A DNA stretch of 64,000 bases from Mesorhizobium caraganae (GTDB lineage: Bacteria; Pseudomonadota; Alphaproteobacteria; Rhizobiales; Rhizobiaceae): positions 310,001 through 374,000 of the forward strand of contig NZ_JAFCGY010000003.1 of NCBI RefSeq assembly GCF_016836705.1, read 5' to 3'. A program made the position numbers and the translations under genes. Shown here piece after piece: positions 1-9,173 of the stretch. Each line of letters opens with the position of its first letter. Positions within the stretch are counted from its first letter, which is position 1. A model generated the notes under the pieces. The model worked only from the letters and a program-made list of their open reading frames with translations, searched no databases and was not told the DNA's origin.

Positions 1-211
1 GGGCAATGATCGCCACGAACGACAGCAGGCCGAGAGTGCCGCTGGTGAGCGTTGCGGGCGACGTGTCTCTCAATCCCATATAGCCGGTGTAGGCTACGAT
101 CGCGGCCCCGATCAGGACAAAGCCTGTCCTAAAATCCGAGGTGCGTGGTGGGTTTGTGATCAGCAATTCGTCTCCCGTCTCGACGATGGAAATGCGAGAC
201 GGGGGCGGCAT
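1..211 (-). CDS. Hypothetical membrane protein, 3' end outside the window
   Basis: An open frame starts with ATG at 211, one base after the gatA stop codon, and runs off the left edge for 70 codons with no stop. The first 30 residues are polar. After that come two hydrophobic stretches (about residues 32-45 and 57-70) separated by a short Gly/Thr/Ser-rich loop, which suggests a small multi-pass inner-membrane protein. The 1-base spacing suggests translational coupling to gatA. I do not recognise the family and the C-terminus is missing. Confidence 0.55.
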   Translation of the reverse strand, partial: MPPPSRISIVETGDELLITNPPRTSDFRTGFVLIGAAIVAYTGYMGLRDTSPATLTSGTLGLLSFVAIIA

Positions 212-212
212 G

Positions 213-1778
213 CTACCACCACTTCTCCGGCTGGAAGGTTCCCGCCGCCTGCTCGATGACGGCAGCCGTCTGGAACAGGGTTTCCTCATCGAAGGGACGG
301 CCGATCAGCTGCAAGCCGAGCGGCAGGCCCTTGGCGTCGAGGCCGGCTGGTACCGCGATGCCCGGCAGGCCGGCCATGTTCACGGTCACCGTGAAAATGT
401 CGTTGAGATACATCTTCACCGGATCGGCGGCCATGTCCTCGTCGGCGATGCCAAAGGCGGCGGACGGCGTCGCTGGTGTCAGGATGACGTCGACGCCGGC
501 GGCAAAGACGGTCTCGAAGTCGCGCTTGATCAGATTGCGCACCTTCTGCGCTTGCAAATAGTATGCGTCGTAATAGCCGGCCGACAGCACATAGGTGCCG
601 ATCATGATGCGGCGCTTGACCTCGCGGCCGAAACCGGCGGCGCGGGTCTTTTCATACATGTCGACGATGTCCTTGGCTGGCACGCGCAGGCCGTAGCGGA
701 CACCGTCGTAGCGGGCGAGGTTGGACGACGCTTCGGCCGGCGCGACGATATAATAAGCCGGCAAAGCATATTTGGTGTGCGGCAGTGAAATGTCGACGAT
801 CTCGGCGCCGGCATCCTTCAGCCAGGCAATGCCCTTCTGCCACAGCGCCTCGATCTCTTCCGGCATGCCGTCGACGCGGTATTCCCTGGGAATGCCGACC
901 TTCATGCCCTTGATCGGCTTGCCGATCGCCGCCTCGTAATCCGGTACCGGACGGTCGACCGAAGTGGTATCCTTGGCATCGACCGAGGCCATCGACTTCA
1001 ACAGGATCGCGGCGTCGCGCACGTCGCGGGCGATCGGGCCGGCCTGGTCGAGCGAGGAGGCGAAAGCGACGATGCCCCAGCGCGAGCAGCGGCCATAGGT
1101 CGGCTTGATGCCGACGGTGCCGGTGAAGGCGGCGGGCTGACGGATCGAGCCGCCCGTGTCGGTGGCCGTAGCGCCGGCGCACAGGAAAGCCGAAACGGCC
1201 GAAGCCGAGCCGCCCGACGAACCGCCCGGCACCAGCTGCGCGTTGTCCAAAATGCGTGCGGTCTTGGTGCCGCCGGCCGAAACGAAACCGCCATCGCCCT
1301 GATGCGTGGTCGGCATCACCACCGTGTCGAGGCGCGAGCGCCGCCACGGATTGACGACCGGGCCGTAATAGGAGGTCTCGTTGGACGAGCCCATGGCGAA
1401 CTCGTCCATGTTGAGCTTGCCCAGCATGACGGCGCCGTCGGCCCAAAGGTTGGCGGTGACGGTCGATTCGTAGCGCGGCTTGAAGCCATCCAGCACATGG
1501 CTGCAGGCCTGGGTGTGGACGCCCTCGGTGCCGAACAGGTCCTTGATGCCGAGCGGAATGCCTTCCAGCGCACCGCCCTCGCCCTTCGCCAGCTTGGCAT
1601 CCGAGGCCTTAGCCATGTCGCGCGCCTTGTCGCCGGTGACGACGATGTAGGCGTTGAGCACCGGATTGGCGCGCTCGATGGCCGAAAGATATGCCTCGGT
1701 GATCTCGGCGGCGGAAATCTCCTTGCCGCGCAGCTTGGCGCGGGCCTGCGAAATCGTCAGATGGGTCAGTTCGCTCAT
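213..1778 (-). CDS. gatA: Glutamyl-tRNA(Gln)/aspartyl-tRNA(Asn) amidotransferase subunit A
   Basis: Amidase-signature subunit of GatCAB. It releases ammonia from glutamine so that misacylated Glu-tRNA(Gln) or Asp-tRNA(Asn) can be amidated. The catalytic Lys79 (GIPLGIKD), cis-Ser187 in GGSSGG and nucleophile Ser211 in TGGSIRQP are all present. ATG at 1778 was chosen because the [12 protein letters not shown]-terminus fits the family and overlaps the stop of the upstream acetyltransferase by one base (TGATG). The protein is 521 aa. About 33 residues (roughly 148-180) lie just before the GGSSGG loop and are absent from the S. aureus-type enzyme, whose triad is K79/S154/S178. It is downstream of gatC, with a GNAT gene between; gatB is not in the window. 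Confidence 0.95.
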   Translation of the reverse strand: MSELTHLTISQARAKLRGKEISAAEITEAYLSAIERANPVLNAYIVVTGDKARDMAKASDAKLAKGEGGALEGIPLGIKDLFGTEGVHTQACSHVLDGFKPRYESTVTANLWADGAVMLGKLNMDEFAMGSSNETSYYGPVVNPWRRSRLDTVVMPTTHQGDGGFVSAGGTKTARILDNAQLVPGGSSGGSASAVSAFLCAGATATDTGGSIRQPAAFTGTVGIKPTYGRCSRWGIVAFASSLDQAGPIARDVRDAAILLKSMASVDAKDTTSVDRPVPDYEAAIGKPIKGMKVGIPREYRVDGMPEEIEALWQKGIAWLKDAGAEIVDISLPHTKYALPAYYIVAPAEASSNLARYDGVRYGLRVPAKDIVDMYEKTRAAGFGREVKRRIMIGTYVLSAGYYDAYYLQAQKVRNLIKRDFETVFAAGVDVILTPATPSAAFGIADEDMAADPVKMYLNDIFTVTVNMAGLPGIAVPAGLDAKGLPLGLQLIGRPFDEETLFQTAAVIEQAAGTFQPEKWW

Positions 1779-2233
1779 CAAAGGCTCTTTTCGTAAAACA
1801 CCGACCACTCGGAATCGGGATAATCCAGCACCGGACCGCAGCGCGAGAAGCCGGCGCGTTCGTAGACGGCCCATGCCGCGGGATGGCGGTCGCCGGTTTC
1901 CAGCACCAGGCGCTTCAATCCTTCTTGACGCGCCAGCGTCTCGACCCGCTCGACGATTTTGGCGCCGATCTTCCTGCCGCGATGCGAGGGCCGCGTATAC
2001 ATGCGCTTCACCTCGCCGACGGTCGCATCATGGCGCTTCAGCGCGCCACAGCCGATGGCCTGCCCGTCGTCGCGGGCTATGAAGACGGTGGTGTCTGCGC
2101 CGGCCATCTGCTCAACCGTCAGGTGATAACAGTGCTCCGGCGGCGTCAGTTCGAGCAGCGTCGCGTTGAGCTCCTCGACCAAAGCGCGGACATCGTCCTG
2201 CAACGGCGTTTCGATGGCGATCTCGATTGCCAT
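1778..2233 (-). CDS. GNAT family N-acetyltransferase inserted between gatC and gatA
   Basis: A 151-aa single-domain GNAT protein. The acetyl-CoA pyrophosphate loop RGRKIGA lies at residues 85-91, preceded by the expected beta-4 segment (VGEVKRMYT) and followed by the WAVYERAGF beta-5/alpha-4 signature near residue 125. The substrate is unknown. The gene begins 7 bp after the gatC stop, and its own stop overlaps the gatA start by one base, so the three genes are almost certainly cotranscribed and translationally coupled. Whether it has any role in the transamidosome is unknown; chance operon membership is possible. Confidence 0.88.
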   Translation of the reverse strand: MAIEIAIETPLQDDVRALVEELNATLLELTPPEHCYHLTVEQMAGADTTVFIARDDGQAIGCGALKRHDATVGEVKRMYTRPSHRGRKIGAKIVERVETLARQEGLKRLVLETGDRHPAAWAVYERAGFSRCGPVLDYPDSEWSVFYEKSL

Positions 2234-2240
2234 CGGCCGC

Positions 2241-2528
2241 CTACTCCACGACCTTCGGCACGAGGAAGAAATTCTCTTCGGTGGCCGGCGCGTTGGCGAC
2301 GATGTCGGCGGCTTTGTTGCCGTCGGTGACGATGTCTTCGCGCTTCTTCATCTCCATCGGCGTCACCGAGGTCATTGGCTCGACGCCGGAGACATCGACC
2401 TCGTTCAGCTGCTCGACGAAGCCCAGAATGGTGTTCAACTCGCCGGTCATGCGCTCGGCATCCTCCTCGCTCACCGCAATGCGGGCGAGACGCGCGACGC
2501 GCTTCACTGTCTGCAGATCAACGGACAT
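2241..2528 (-). CDS. gatC: Glutamyl-tRNA(Gln)/aspartyl-tRNA(Asn) amidotransferase subunit C
   Basis: Small (95 aa) structural subunit of GatCAB that wraps around GatA and stabilises the complex. The typical start [17 protein letters not shown], the [20 protein letters not shown] core and the Pro-rich tail with FFLVPKVVE are all recognisable, and the length is standard. It is the first gene of the gatC-GNAT-gatA unit on the minus strand, so the promoter should lie between 2529 and 2598. Confidence 0.93.
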   Translation of the reverse strand: MSVDLQTVKRVARLARIAVSEEDAERMTGELNTILGFVEQLNEVDVSGVEPMTSVTPMEMKKREDIVTDGNKAADIVANAPATEENFFLVPKVVE

Positions 2529-2598
2529 GTCTTTAGCCTTTGGGAAAACCAGATGGCGCTATAGCGGCGCGGCGCGTGCCGCGCAACATCGATCGTGC

Positions 2599-3456
2599 TC
2601 AGGGCCGCGCTGCAGTGCCGGCCCGGGCCTTCCTCTGACGCAGCGGAAGCGGCAATTCGAACAGCCGCTCCTTCACCGAACACATACCGCAGGCGTCCTC
2701 ATCCTCGAGCGCGGCAAAGTCTTTCAGCTCGGCGTTGGAGCAATCCGGTTCGAGCGGGCGATAGGCGAGATAGCCATCCCATTTGTCGGAAAGCCGGTAT
2801 TTTGCCTTCTGCATCGGCAGATAGGCCAAGGGAGCACATTTCCAGATGCGCCCATCGAGAAGCTGCTTGCAGTGACGAGCCGGACAGGCCTCCCAGCTGG
2901 CGCGCGGGTCGCCATCCTCGAACGGCAGCATAGTGTCGCCAAAACCTTCGTAGCGCCGGGTCCAGTTCTTGTGCGCTGGACGCACTCTGGCGACGAATCC
3001 GTATTCCTGCCGCCATTGCTCCAGCAAGGCGAAGACCGGTTTCAACCGGTCGCGGTACTCTTCGGAATCATGATGCACGGATATGACAAGGCGGGCATCC
3101 GAGTCCGCCGCAAGGATGGTTGGCAGCGTCGGGTGGCGATGCAGGAAGAAGCCGTTCGAGACGATCTCGATCTGTGTGTGCGGCCAATGCCGCCGCACCA
3201 GACCGACAAATTGCGGCAAGTGCGGATGGATGGTGGGTTCGCCGCCAAGCAGGGAAAACCGGGTGACCGAGACGCGCCGGCTCCACAGCCCCATCCAGCG
3301 GTCGGCATCCTTGAGCGACACCGTGCCGGAATGGGCATGGTTGGAATAGTGCGAACAGCTTTCGCAGGCCAGGTTGCAGCCATGCGCGACATGCAGTTCG
3401 AGCTTCCGGAACACCGGCCGCTCTCCCTGCAAACCCATCCGTTTCAGCATCCCCAT
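2599..3456 (-). CDS. Radical SAM protein with cysteine-rich C-terminus
   Basis: A 285-aa radical SAM enzyme. The 4Fe-4S/SAM motif CxxxCxxC is Cys27, Cys31 and Cys34 (GCNLACESC), and the SAM-binding GGEP is at residues 71-74. The second half has more cysteines (ACPARHC, IWKCAP, DCSNAE, ACGMC), like the auxiliary-cluster SPASM/twitch region of peptide-modifying and sugar-modifying enzymes. No partner peptide or biosynthetic gene sits next to it; gatC upstream and a secreted protein downstream look unrelated. The substrate is unknown. The first ATG (3456) lacks a strong ribosome site and Met3 (3450) is an alternative. Confidence 0.85.
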   Translation of the reverse strand: MGMLKRMGLQGERPVFRKLELHVAHGCNLACESCSHYSNHAHSGTVSLKDADRWMGLWSRRVSVTRFSLLGGEPTIHPHLPQFVGLVRRHWPHTQIEIVSNGFFLHRHPTLPTILAADSDARLVISVHHDSEEYRDRLKPVFALLEQWRQEYGFVARVRPAHKNWTRRYEGFGDTMLPFEDGDPRASWEACPARHCKQLLDGRIWKCAPLAYLPMQKAKYRLSDKWDGYLAYRPLEPDCSNAELKDFAALEDEDACGMCSVKERLFELPLPLRQRKARAGTAARP

Positions 3457-3523
3457 AGGTTCACGCTAGCATGCGGATGTGTGCGGTGCATCATCTCGCC
3501 GGAAGCAAATTTCAGCCTTCTTG

Positions 3524-3601
3524 TTTTACGCAATTCCCAAGGGAAAGCGCTATGCGCTTTTCCCGGGAAAACCGCTCCACACTTTTCCTGGAATTGCTCT
3601 A
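3524..3601. repeat. Dispersed intergenic palindromic repeat, copy 1
   Basis: Begins with GTTTTACGCAATTCC and ends with CTGGAATTGCTCTA. It contains the inner palindrome AAGCGCTATGCGCTT flanked by GGGAAA/TTTCCC arms. A near-identical copy lies at 39440-39519. The right edge supplies the TAG stop of the secreted-protein gene that starts at 4015. This is a rhizobial intergenic mosaic-type element, probably forming a hairpin at the 3' end of the transcript. Confidence 0.75.
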
Positions 3602-4015
3602 AGGCAGGGACACGCCATCGCACAGGTAATAGCTGCCGCCATTGCCGGCCTGCTCGCCTTCGTCGGCGGTCGGGCGCACCGAGACGATGTCGATTTGCGT
3701 CGCGTTCATCTGCGTGATCGAAAGCACGTCGGGAAAAAGAAAGCCCGGCTCCTGGCAGATGGCGGTGACCGCCCAACTCGGCGAGCCCGTCGCCTTGGTG
3801 ACCTGGACGAACTCGCAATTGTACTCGACGCTTTGCAGTCCGTCCGCCGACAAGATGACATTGCCGGCGTCGATCAGCGTCTGCAGCCTATCCTTTTTTG
3901 CTTGCGCACAAAGCTCCTGGGTTTGGAGATAGACGCCCTTGATGAAGTCCTCGGCGGCCGATGCGGGTGACGCCGCAACCAGCATCGACACACAAAGAGT
4001 CCTTCTCAAACCCAT
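3599..4015 (-). CDS. Secreted hypothetical protein
   Basis: A 138-aa protein with an N-terminal signal peptide (MGLRRTLCVSMLVAASPASAAED, cleavage probably after ASAA near residue 21), so probably periplasmic. The mature part has four cysteines (in ELCAQ, YNCEF, AICQE and YYLCDG) that could form two disulfides. No catalytic motif was recognised. The stop codon TAG lies inside the border of the palindromic repeat at 3524-3601, so the present C-terminus may have been set by insertion of the element. It is a single gene with divergent or unrelated neighbours. Confidence 0.75.
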   Translation of the reverse strand: MGLRRTLCVSMLVAASPASAAEDFIKGVYLQTQELCAQAKKDRLQTLIDAGNVILSADGLQSVEYNCEFVQVTKATGSPSWAVTAICQEPGFLFPDVLSITQMNATQIDIVSVRPTADEGEQAGNGGSYYLCDGVSLP

Positions 4016-4059
4016 GGTTTCATTCCCTTTTGCGACAAGGGATCGTCCAAACGATCGCT

Positions 4060-4767
4060 CTACAGTGTGATCGTTTGGCCGATTGCTGGCAAGGCCACGT
4101 CAACACCTGATCCTTCGAGGCCCGCAACGAACTTTTCCGCCGTTGCGTCGATGATCGGGAACGTGCCGAAGTGACAGGGTACGACCGTGTCGAAGTGGAA
4201 GAAGCGCCGGCAGGCAAGGGCCGCCACCGCACCGCCCATGGTGAAGCGGTCGCCGACCGGCACGATGCCAATCTTCGGCTCGTGCAATTCGTTGATCAGC
4301 GCCATGTCGGAGAAGATGTCGGTGTCGCCCATGTGGTAGAGCGTCTTGTCTTCCGGAAAATGCAGGACCAGCCCGCCCGGATTGCCGAGATAGACGTTCT
4401 GGCCGCCATCGAGGCCAAACGACGAGGAATGCAGCGCCTGGACAAAGGTCGTGGTGAAGGCGCCACAATCGACGGTGCCGCCGAGATTGCCGGGATTGAT
4501 CTTGTTGCCGTCGACCCCCTTGCCGACCAGGTACATGCAGATCTCGTAGTTGGCGACCAGCTGGGCACCGCTCTTCTTCAGCACCTCCACCGCGCCGCTG
4601 ACATGGTCATTGTGGCCGTGGGTCAAAAGCACATGGGTGACACCCTCCGCAGGCCCCTCCCAGCCGCCCGTCCATGACGGATTGCCGATGAGATAAGGGT
4701 CGATCAGGATGGTCGCGCCTGATGTCTCGATGCGAAAGGCCGAATGTCCGTACCAGGTCAATTTCAT
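4060..4767 (-). CDS. Metal-dependent hydrolase, UPF0173 family (metallo-beta-lactamase fold)
   Basis: A 235-aa protein with metallo-beta-lactamase fold signatures: an early [14 protein letters not shown] around residue 23, the metal-binding THGHNDH (His50, His52, Asp54, His55), and a later GDT/D metal ligand (HMGDTDIF). This is the UPF0173/YtkL-like group of cytosolic hydrolases whose physiological substrate is not known. ATG at 4767 is preferred over the in-frame TTG at 4770 because GAGGAAAACG sits upstream at good spacing. It is divergent from ruvX. Confidence 0.9.
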   Translation of the reverse strand: MKLTWYGHSAFRIETSGATILIDPYLIGNPSWTGGWEGPAEGVTHVLLTHGHNDHVSGAVEVLKKSGAQLVANYEICMYLVGKGVDGNKINPGNLGGTVDCGAFTTTFVQALHSSSFGLDGGQNVYLGNPGGLVLHFPEDKTLYHMGDTDIFSDMALINELHEPKIGIVPVGDRFTMGGAVAALACRRFFHFDTVVPCHFGTFPIIDATAEKFVAGLEGSGVDVALPAIGQTITL

Positions 4768-4903
4768 CAATCGTTTTCCTCGATTTTGGTTGCGCCGGAA
4801 GATAGAACGCCGGCTGCGAAATTAAAGTGACATAGTGTGCTGCTGGTTCAAAAGAACGTGTCAGGTGCTTTGTCACGGTAAAACTGGTTTTTGGGGAAAG
4901 CCG

Positions 4904-5410
4904 TTGGGCATCATAGCAATCGAGGATCTGCCGGCACGCCTGGAAGGCGGCAGGACGCTGGCCGGGCTAGATCTAGGTGACAAGACGATCGGCGTCGCCG
5001 TTTCCGACCGGGGCCTGTCCTTCGCCCATCCGCGCCCGGTGATCCTGCGCAAGAAGTTTTCGCTGGATGCGGCGGCGCTGCTTGCCCAACTGCAGAAGGA
5101 CAATATCGGCGCGTTCGTGCTCGGCCTTCCCATCAACATGGACGGGTCGGAAGGTCCCCGCGCCCAGAAATCGCGCGCCTTCGTGCGCAACATGGCAGGC
5201 GTGACCGACCTGCCCTTCGTGCTGTGGGACGAGCGGCTGTCGACGGTCGCCGCCGAGCGGACGTTGATCGAAATGGATTTCTCGCGCGCCAAGCGCGCCG
5301 GCAAGATCGATTCGGCGGCCGCCGCCTTTATTCTGCAGGGAGCTTTAGATCGACTCCAGTCGCTTGGCTCATCCGATCGGACGGAACCGGACTTCCCGTC
5401 TGGCGCCTGA
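4904..5410 (+). CDS. ruvX: Putative pre-16S rRNA nuclease / Holliday junction resolvase YqgF
   Basis: RNase H-fold YqgF protein that matures the 5' end of 16S rRNA. The conserved first-strand Asp ([16 protein letters not shown], Asp23), the [14 protein letters not shown] strand and the WDERLST motif are present, and the C-terminal [12 protein letters not shown] helix is intact. The likely start is TTG at 4904, after GGGGAAAG and giving 168 aa, the usual length. The in-frame ATG at 4835 would add 23 residues rich in Cys and Trp that do not look like the family. The 3' end overlaps the convergent DUF6105 gene by 83 bp. Confidence 0.88.
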   Translation: MGIIAIEDLPARLEGGRTLAGLDLGDKTIGVAVSDRGLSFAHPRPVILRKKFSLDAAALLAQLQKDNIGAFVLGLPINMDGSEGPRAQKSRAFVRNMAGVTDLPFVLWDERLSTVAAERTLIEMDFSRAKRAGKIDSAAAAFILQGALDRLQSLGSSDRTEPDFPSGA

Positions 5411-5669
5411 TCCAGGCGGCGATGTTGCGGCGGCGCCGGAACGCCCACAATGCCATCAACAGGAATCCGTCAAAGACGCAGGCTCTTGCCACCATGCCCG
5501 GAATGATTGCCGGGTCGATGCCCAGCATCTGGCCGTAGAGCTGGAACACGACGTCGTGGAGCTGCCGGCTGAGCATGACGTAGCCGAAATTGATATCGTT
5601 GAGCGACAGGAAGAACCAGCCCCAGAACAGAGCAAGTGGGGCGGCCCACAATGCGAACAGCGTGCGCAT
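5328..5669 (-). CDS. Small membrane protein, DUF6105 family
   Basis: A 113-aa protein. A hydrophobic N-terminal segment (about residues 3-22, [19 protein letters not shown]) and a second at about 58-78 suggest two membrane passes. The [21 protein letters not shown] region matches what I recall of DUF6105 proteins of Hyphomicrobiales. Its start overlaps the stop of the upstream membrane protein by one base (TGATG), indicating coupling. Its last 27 codons plus stop are antisense to the end of ruvX, a real convergent overlap because both reading frames look conserved. Function unknown. Confidence 0.8.
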   Translation of the reverse strand: MRTLFALWAAPLALFWGWFFLSLNDINFGYVMLSRQLHDVVFQLYGQMLGIDPAIIPGMVARACVFDGFLLMALWAFRRRRNIAAWIRRQTGSPVPSDRMSQATGVDLKLPAE

Positions 5670-6292
5670 CAGTGACCGTCCCTGCGGCTGGAGCCGCCTC
5701 TATGGCCACCATCTCTGGGACTGCCATCCCTGGGACCGCCATCCCTGGGACCAATGTCCGGCCGGCCGGAAATGCGCGACAGCAAGGAGCCGTGCGCGGC
5801 GCCTTGTGCCATAGCGTGCGCAGTGGCGCGGCTCTCGACCTCGCGCGAAACTGCGACGGCCAAAACCGACCTCCGCTCGGCATGCATGGCGACGTAAGAG
5901 GCCAGAAGTGCCGCCAGTTGCACGGCCACAACCATGAACAGGCCGTTGATGCCTTGCGCGGCGCCGCCGATCAGGATCAGCGACAGGACGGCGGATGCGG
6001 AAATAAAGGCAGTCCGCGCCACGCTGTCGGCTCCGTCGGGGCTCGCTGCGGCGTTAACCAAACTCTCGATGAAGACCCAACAAAACAACACCGCGACGAC
6101 CAGCAAGGCGATGGCCAGCGGCGCCACGACGGCAGCGTTGTCGAGATCGACCAGACGGGTGTTTTCCACGACGACGCCGAGCACCCCCAGAGCGCCCGCA
6201 ACGCCGCGGTTTCCATCCATACAGATGAACGCCAGCAGGGCGAAAACTACCGCCCAGTGCAAGGCCAGAAAAGAGGTCAAAATGGGCCGCAT
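5669..6292 (-). CDS. Hypothetical membrane protein with Arg-Asp-Gly repeat tail
   Basis: The ATG at 6292 (MRPILTSFLALHW) was chosen because the upstream in-frame extension is not hydrophobic or conserved-looking; this gives 207 aa. About four transmembrane segments span residues 3-140. The cytosolic or periplasmic tail ends in repeats of (G/S)PRDGG/HRGG. At DNA level this is a roughly 15-bp unit (GCCATCCCTGGGACC) repeated in tandem around 5722-5755. It is translationally coupled to the DUF6105 gene. No family recognised. Confidence 0.7.
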   Translation of the reverse strand: MRPILTSFLALHWAVVFALLAFICMDGNRGVAGALGVLGVVVENTRLVDLDNAAVVAPLAIALLVVAVLFCWVFIESLVNAAASPDGADSVARTAFISASAVLSLILIGGAAQGINGLFMVVAVQLAALLASYVAMHAERRSVLAVAVSREVESRATAHAMAQGAAHGSLLSRISGRPDIGPRDGGPRDGSPRDGGHRGGSSRRDGH

Positions 6293-6420
6293 GGCATCCC
6301 TGCTTTGGTGACAAAGACAGTGGGCTTTGCGGCCCGCCGCTGCAATGGAAACCATTTGTTAAGGTTAACGTCCATCCACAGGCTGCGGTAAATTCGCGGT
6401 GATAGGCTGTGCAGCCGGCC

Positions 6421-8049
6421 TCAGTTGACCGGCGGATAGAGCGTGTCGATGATCATGCGCGCGTCATGGCGTGAATCGAGCATGCCATAAGTGTTGCGCC
6501 ATTGGCCGGCGAGCCGCGTCTCGACAAAGGCATCCGCAATCCGCCCTGCCCCCAGCCGGCGCAATTCCGCCGCTGCCGCCGACAGCGCCAGCTGTTCGGT
6601 GAGCAGGCGGGCCGACCCCTCATCCGTGCCGGCGACCTGCATGGCCGCCTTCAACACGCCGATGGTGCCGCGTCCGCCGGCGCCGAGATCGCGATCGATG
6701 CCGGCCAGCACCTCCTCGAACAGGCCGGGCGCGCGGCCAAGCACGCGCAGCACGTCGAGCGCCATGACATTGCCGGAGCCCTCCCAGATCGCGTTGACCG
6801 GGGCTTCGCGATAGTAGCGCGCGAGCGGCGCTTCCTCGACATAACCATTGCCGCCGAGGCATTCCATCGCCTCATAGAGCAGTGGCGGCGCGATCTTGCA
6901 GACCCAGTATTTGACCACCGGCGTCATGGCGCGGGCAAAGGCCGCCTCGCCGCGGTCGCTGGCCGCCTCGTCGAAAGAACGGGCCAGCCGGAACGAGAGC
7001 GCTGTGGCGGCGGCGACATCGAGCGCCATGTCGGCCAGCACGCGCTGCATCAGCGGCTGTTCGATCAGCGTCGAACCGAACACCTGGCGGTGGCGGGTAT
7101 GATGGACGGCCTCGGCCAAGCCGGCACGCATGATCGCCGACGAGGCGACGGCGCAGTCGAGCCGGGTCAAGGTGACCATGTCCATGATCGTCTTCACCCC
7201 GGCGCCGGGCTCGCCGACCATCTCGCCGATGGCATTGACGAATTCCACCTCTGACGAGGCGTTGGAACGGTTGCCGAGTTTGTCCTTCAGCCGCTGGAAG
7301 CGGAAACCGTTGCCGGATCCATCACCGAGAATGCGCGGCACGAGAAAGCAGGAAAGCCCTTCCGGCGCCTGTCCAAGCACGAGAAAAGCGTCCGACATCG
7401 GCGCCGACATGAACCATTTGTGGCCGGTGAGGCGATAAAAACCGCTGCCGGCGCGCTCGGCCCGTGTGGTGTTGGCGCGCACGTCGGTGCCACCCTGCTT
7501 CTCGGTCATGCCCATGCCGAGCGTCAGCCCGGTCTTTTCGACCGGCGGCTTCTGGCTCTGGTCGTATTTGCGCGTCGTCACGCGCGGCGCCCATTCGCGA
7601 AACAGCTTTGGGCTGGCCATCAACGCGGCCAGCGAAGCGCTGGTCATGGTGATGGGGCACAGGTGCCCGGTTTCGAGCTCGGCTGTCAGGTAGAAACGCG
7701 CGGCGCGCACCTGATGGCGGCGGCCGATCTCGCTGTCGCCATTCTCCCAGATCGAGGAATGCAGCCCGCCGGCGACCGAGCGCCGCATCAGCGCATGATA
7801 GGCCGGATGGAATTCGACCTGGTCGATCCGCCGGCCCTGGCGGTCATGCGTGCGGAGCTTGGGCGTCTCGACATTGGCAAGACGCGCCAGCTCCTGCGCT
7901 TCCTGTGTCAGGACGAAGCGGCCAAGCCCGTCGAGATCCTTGCGCACCGGATCGGAAAAGCGTTCGGCGAGCTGGATCAGCAACGGATCGCCCCGCCAGG
8001 CGTTGCCGCCCGTCAGCGGCGGCGGCTGGTTGGTCACGTCGTCGGTCAC
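6421..8049 (-). CDS. Acyl-CoA dehydrogenase family protein, AidB-like
   Basis: A 542-aa FAD-dependent acyl-CoA dehydrogenase fold of the AidB/isovaleryl-CoA type. Recognisable parts are the flavin-binding MTEKQGGTDVRANTT region near residue 185, LTGHKWFMSAPMSD, and the C-terminal AIWEGSGNVMALDVLRVL signature. E. coli AidB belongs to the adaptive response to alkylation and binds DNA; whether this one has that job or acts in acyl-CoA catabolism cannot be told. The start codon is GTG at 8049, preceded by AAGGACTG. It is a monocistronic unit, divergent from pyrB. Confidence 0.9.
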   Translation of the reverse strand: MTDDVTNQPPPLTGGNAWRGDPLLIQLAERFSDPVRKDLDGLGRFVLTQEAQELARLANVETPKLRTHDRQGRRIDQVEFHPAYHALMRRSVAGGLHSSIWENGDSEIGRRHQVRAARFYLTAELETGHLCPITMTSASLAALMASPKLFREWAPRVTTRKYDQSQKPPVEKTGLTLGMGMTEKQGGTDVRANTTRAERAGSGFYRLTGHKWFMSAPMSDAFLVLGQAPEGLSCFLVPRILGDGSGNGFRFQRLKDKLGNRSNASSEVEFVNAIGEMVGEPGAGVKTIMDMVTLTRLDCAVASSAIMRAGLAEAVHHTRHRQVFGSTLIEQPLMQRVLADMALDVAAATALSFRLARSFDEAASDRGEAAFARAMTPVVKYWVCKIAPPLLYEAMECLGGNGYVEEAPLARYYREAPVNAIWEGSGNVMALDVLRVLGRAPGLFEEVLAGIDRDLGAGGRGTIGVLKAAMQVAGTDEGSARLLTEQLALSAAAAELRRLGAGRIADAFVETRLAGQWRNTYGMLDSRHDARMIIDTLYPPVN

Positions 8050-8207
8050 GGACAGTCCTTACGTTACGAAGGCTTCGAATCCGAAGCCATCGGCTAGATA
8101 TAGCCCAAGCTTGCCGGAGCGCGCGACGAAAATACCGGGGAGAAAGGCCGCAATCCCAAGCTGGCGCTTGCGGCAAGGAATTCTCCCCCCTATAGCAGCG
8201 CCTTGAG

Positions 8208-9173
8208 ATGACCGACGCTTCGTCCCTGCCGCTTTATCCTCATCGCCATCTTCTGGGCATCCGCGATCTTTCCCCCGCCGATATCGAGCTTTTGCTCGAC
8301 CGGGCCGATCGCGCCGTCGCCATTTCCCGGCAATCCGAGAAAAAGACCTCGACGCTGCGCGGCCGCACCCAGATCAACCTTTTCTACGAAGCATCGACCC
8401 GCACGCAATCGTCGTTCGAGCTGGCCGGTAAACGGCTTGGCGCCGACGTCATGAACATGTCGGTGGCGAGTTCTTCGGTGAAGAAGGGCGAAACGCTGAT
8501 CGACACGGCGATGACGCTTAATGCCATGCGCCCTGACATCCTCATCATCCGCCACCAGTCGGCGGGCGCCGCCGCGCTTCTGGCACAGAAAGTCGGCTGC
8601 TCGGTGGTCAACGCGGGCGACGGCGCACATGAGCACCCGACGCAGGCGCTGCTCGACGCGCTGACCATCCGCCGCGCCAAGGGACCGCTGTCGAAGCTGA
8701 TCGTGGCGATCTGCGGCGACATCCTGCATTCGCGCGTGGCGCGCTCCAACATCATGCTCTTGAACGCGCTCGGCGCGCAGGTGCGGGTCGTCGCGCCATC
8801 CACGCTGTTGCCGTCCGGCATCGAGAAAATGGGTGTCATCGTCTCGCGCTCGATGGCTGAAGGGCTGAAAGGCGCCGACGTGGTGATGATGCTGCGCCTG
8901 CAGCGCGAGCGCATGGAAGGCGCCTTCGTGCCGTCGGTGCGTGAATATTTCCGCTATTTCGGCCTCGATGCCGAAAAGCTGAAGGCGGCCAAGGATGGCG
9001 CTCTGGTCATGCATCCCGGACCGATGAACCGCGGTGTCGAGATCGCGTCCGAAATCGCTGACGGCCCGCAAAGTGTCATCCAGGAACAGGTCGAAATGGG
9101 TGTCGCCGTGCGCATGGCGGTGATGGAAGCGCTGCTGGATCCCCGCCGCAACGCAGAGGGCCGTGGCGCATGA
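8208..9173 (+). CDS. pyrB: Aspartate carbamoyltransferase catalytic subunit
   Basis: Catalyses carbamoyl phosphate + L-aspartate to N-carbamoyl-aspartate, the committed step of pyrimidine synthesis. The carbamoyl-phosphate motif ASTRT is at residues 62-66, the second signature HPTQALLD near residue 145, and the HPGPMNRG loop near the C-terminus. 321 aa is normal. The 3' end overlaps the downstream dihydroorotase-like gene by 4 bp (ATGA). That pairing is typical of class A ATCases, in which a pyrC-like subunit forms a dodecamer with PyrB. Confidence 0.97.
   Translation: MTDASSLPLYPHRHLLGIRDLSPADIELLLDRADRAVAISRQSEKKTSTLRGRTQINLFYEASTRTQSSFELAGKRLGADVMNMSVASSSVKKGETLIDTAMTLNAMRPDILIIRHQSAGAAALLAQKVGCSVVNAGDGAHEHPTQALLDALTIRRAKGPLSKLIVAICGDILHSRVARSNIMLLNALGAQVRVVAPSTLLPSGIEKMGVIVSRSMAEGLKGADVVMMLRLQRERMEGAFVPSVREYFRYFGLDAEKLKAAKDGALVMHPGPMNRGVEIASEIADGPQSVIQEQVEMGVAVRMAVMEALLDPRRNAEGRGA

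Noticed and set aside
2227..3717. 496-codon plus-strand frame
   Set aside because: Opposes gatC and the radical SAM gene and spans their intergenic gap; no protein-like features.
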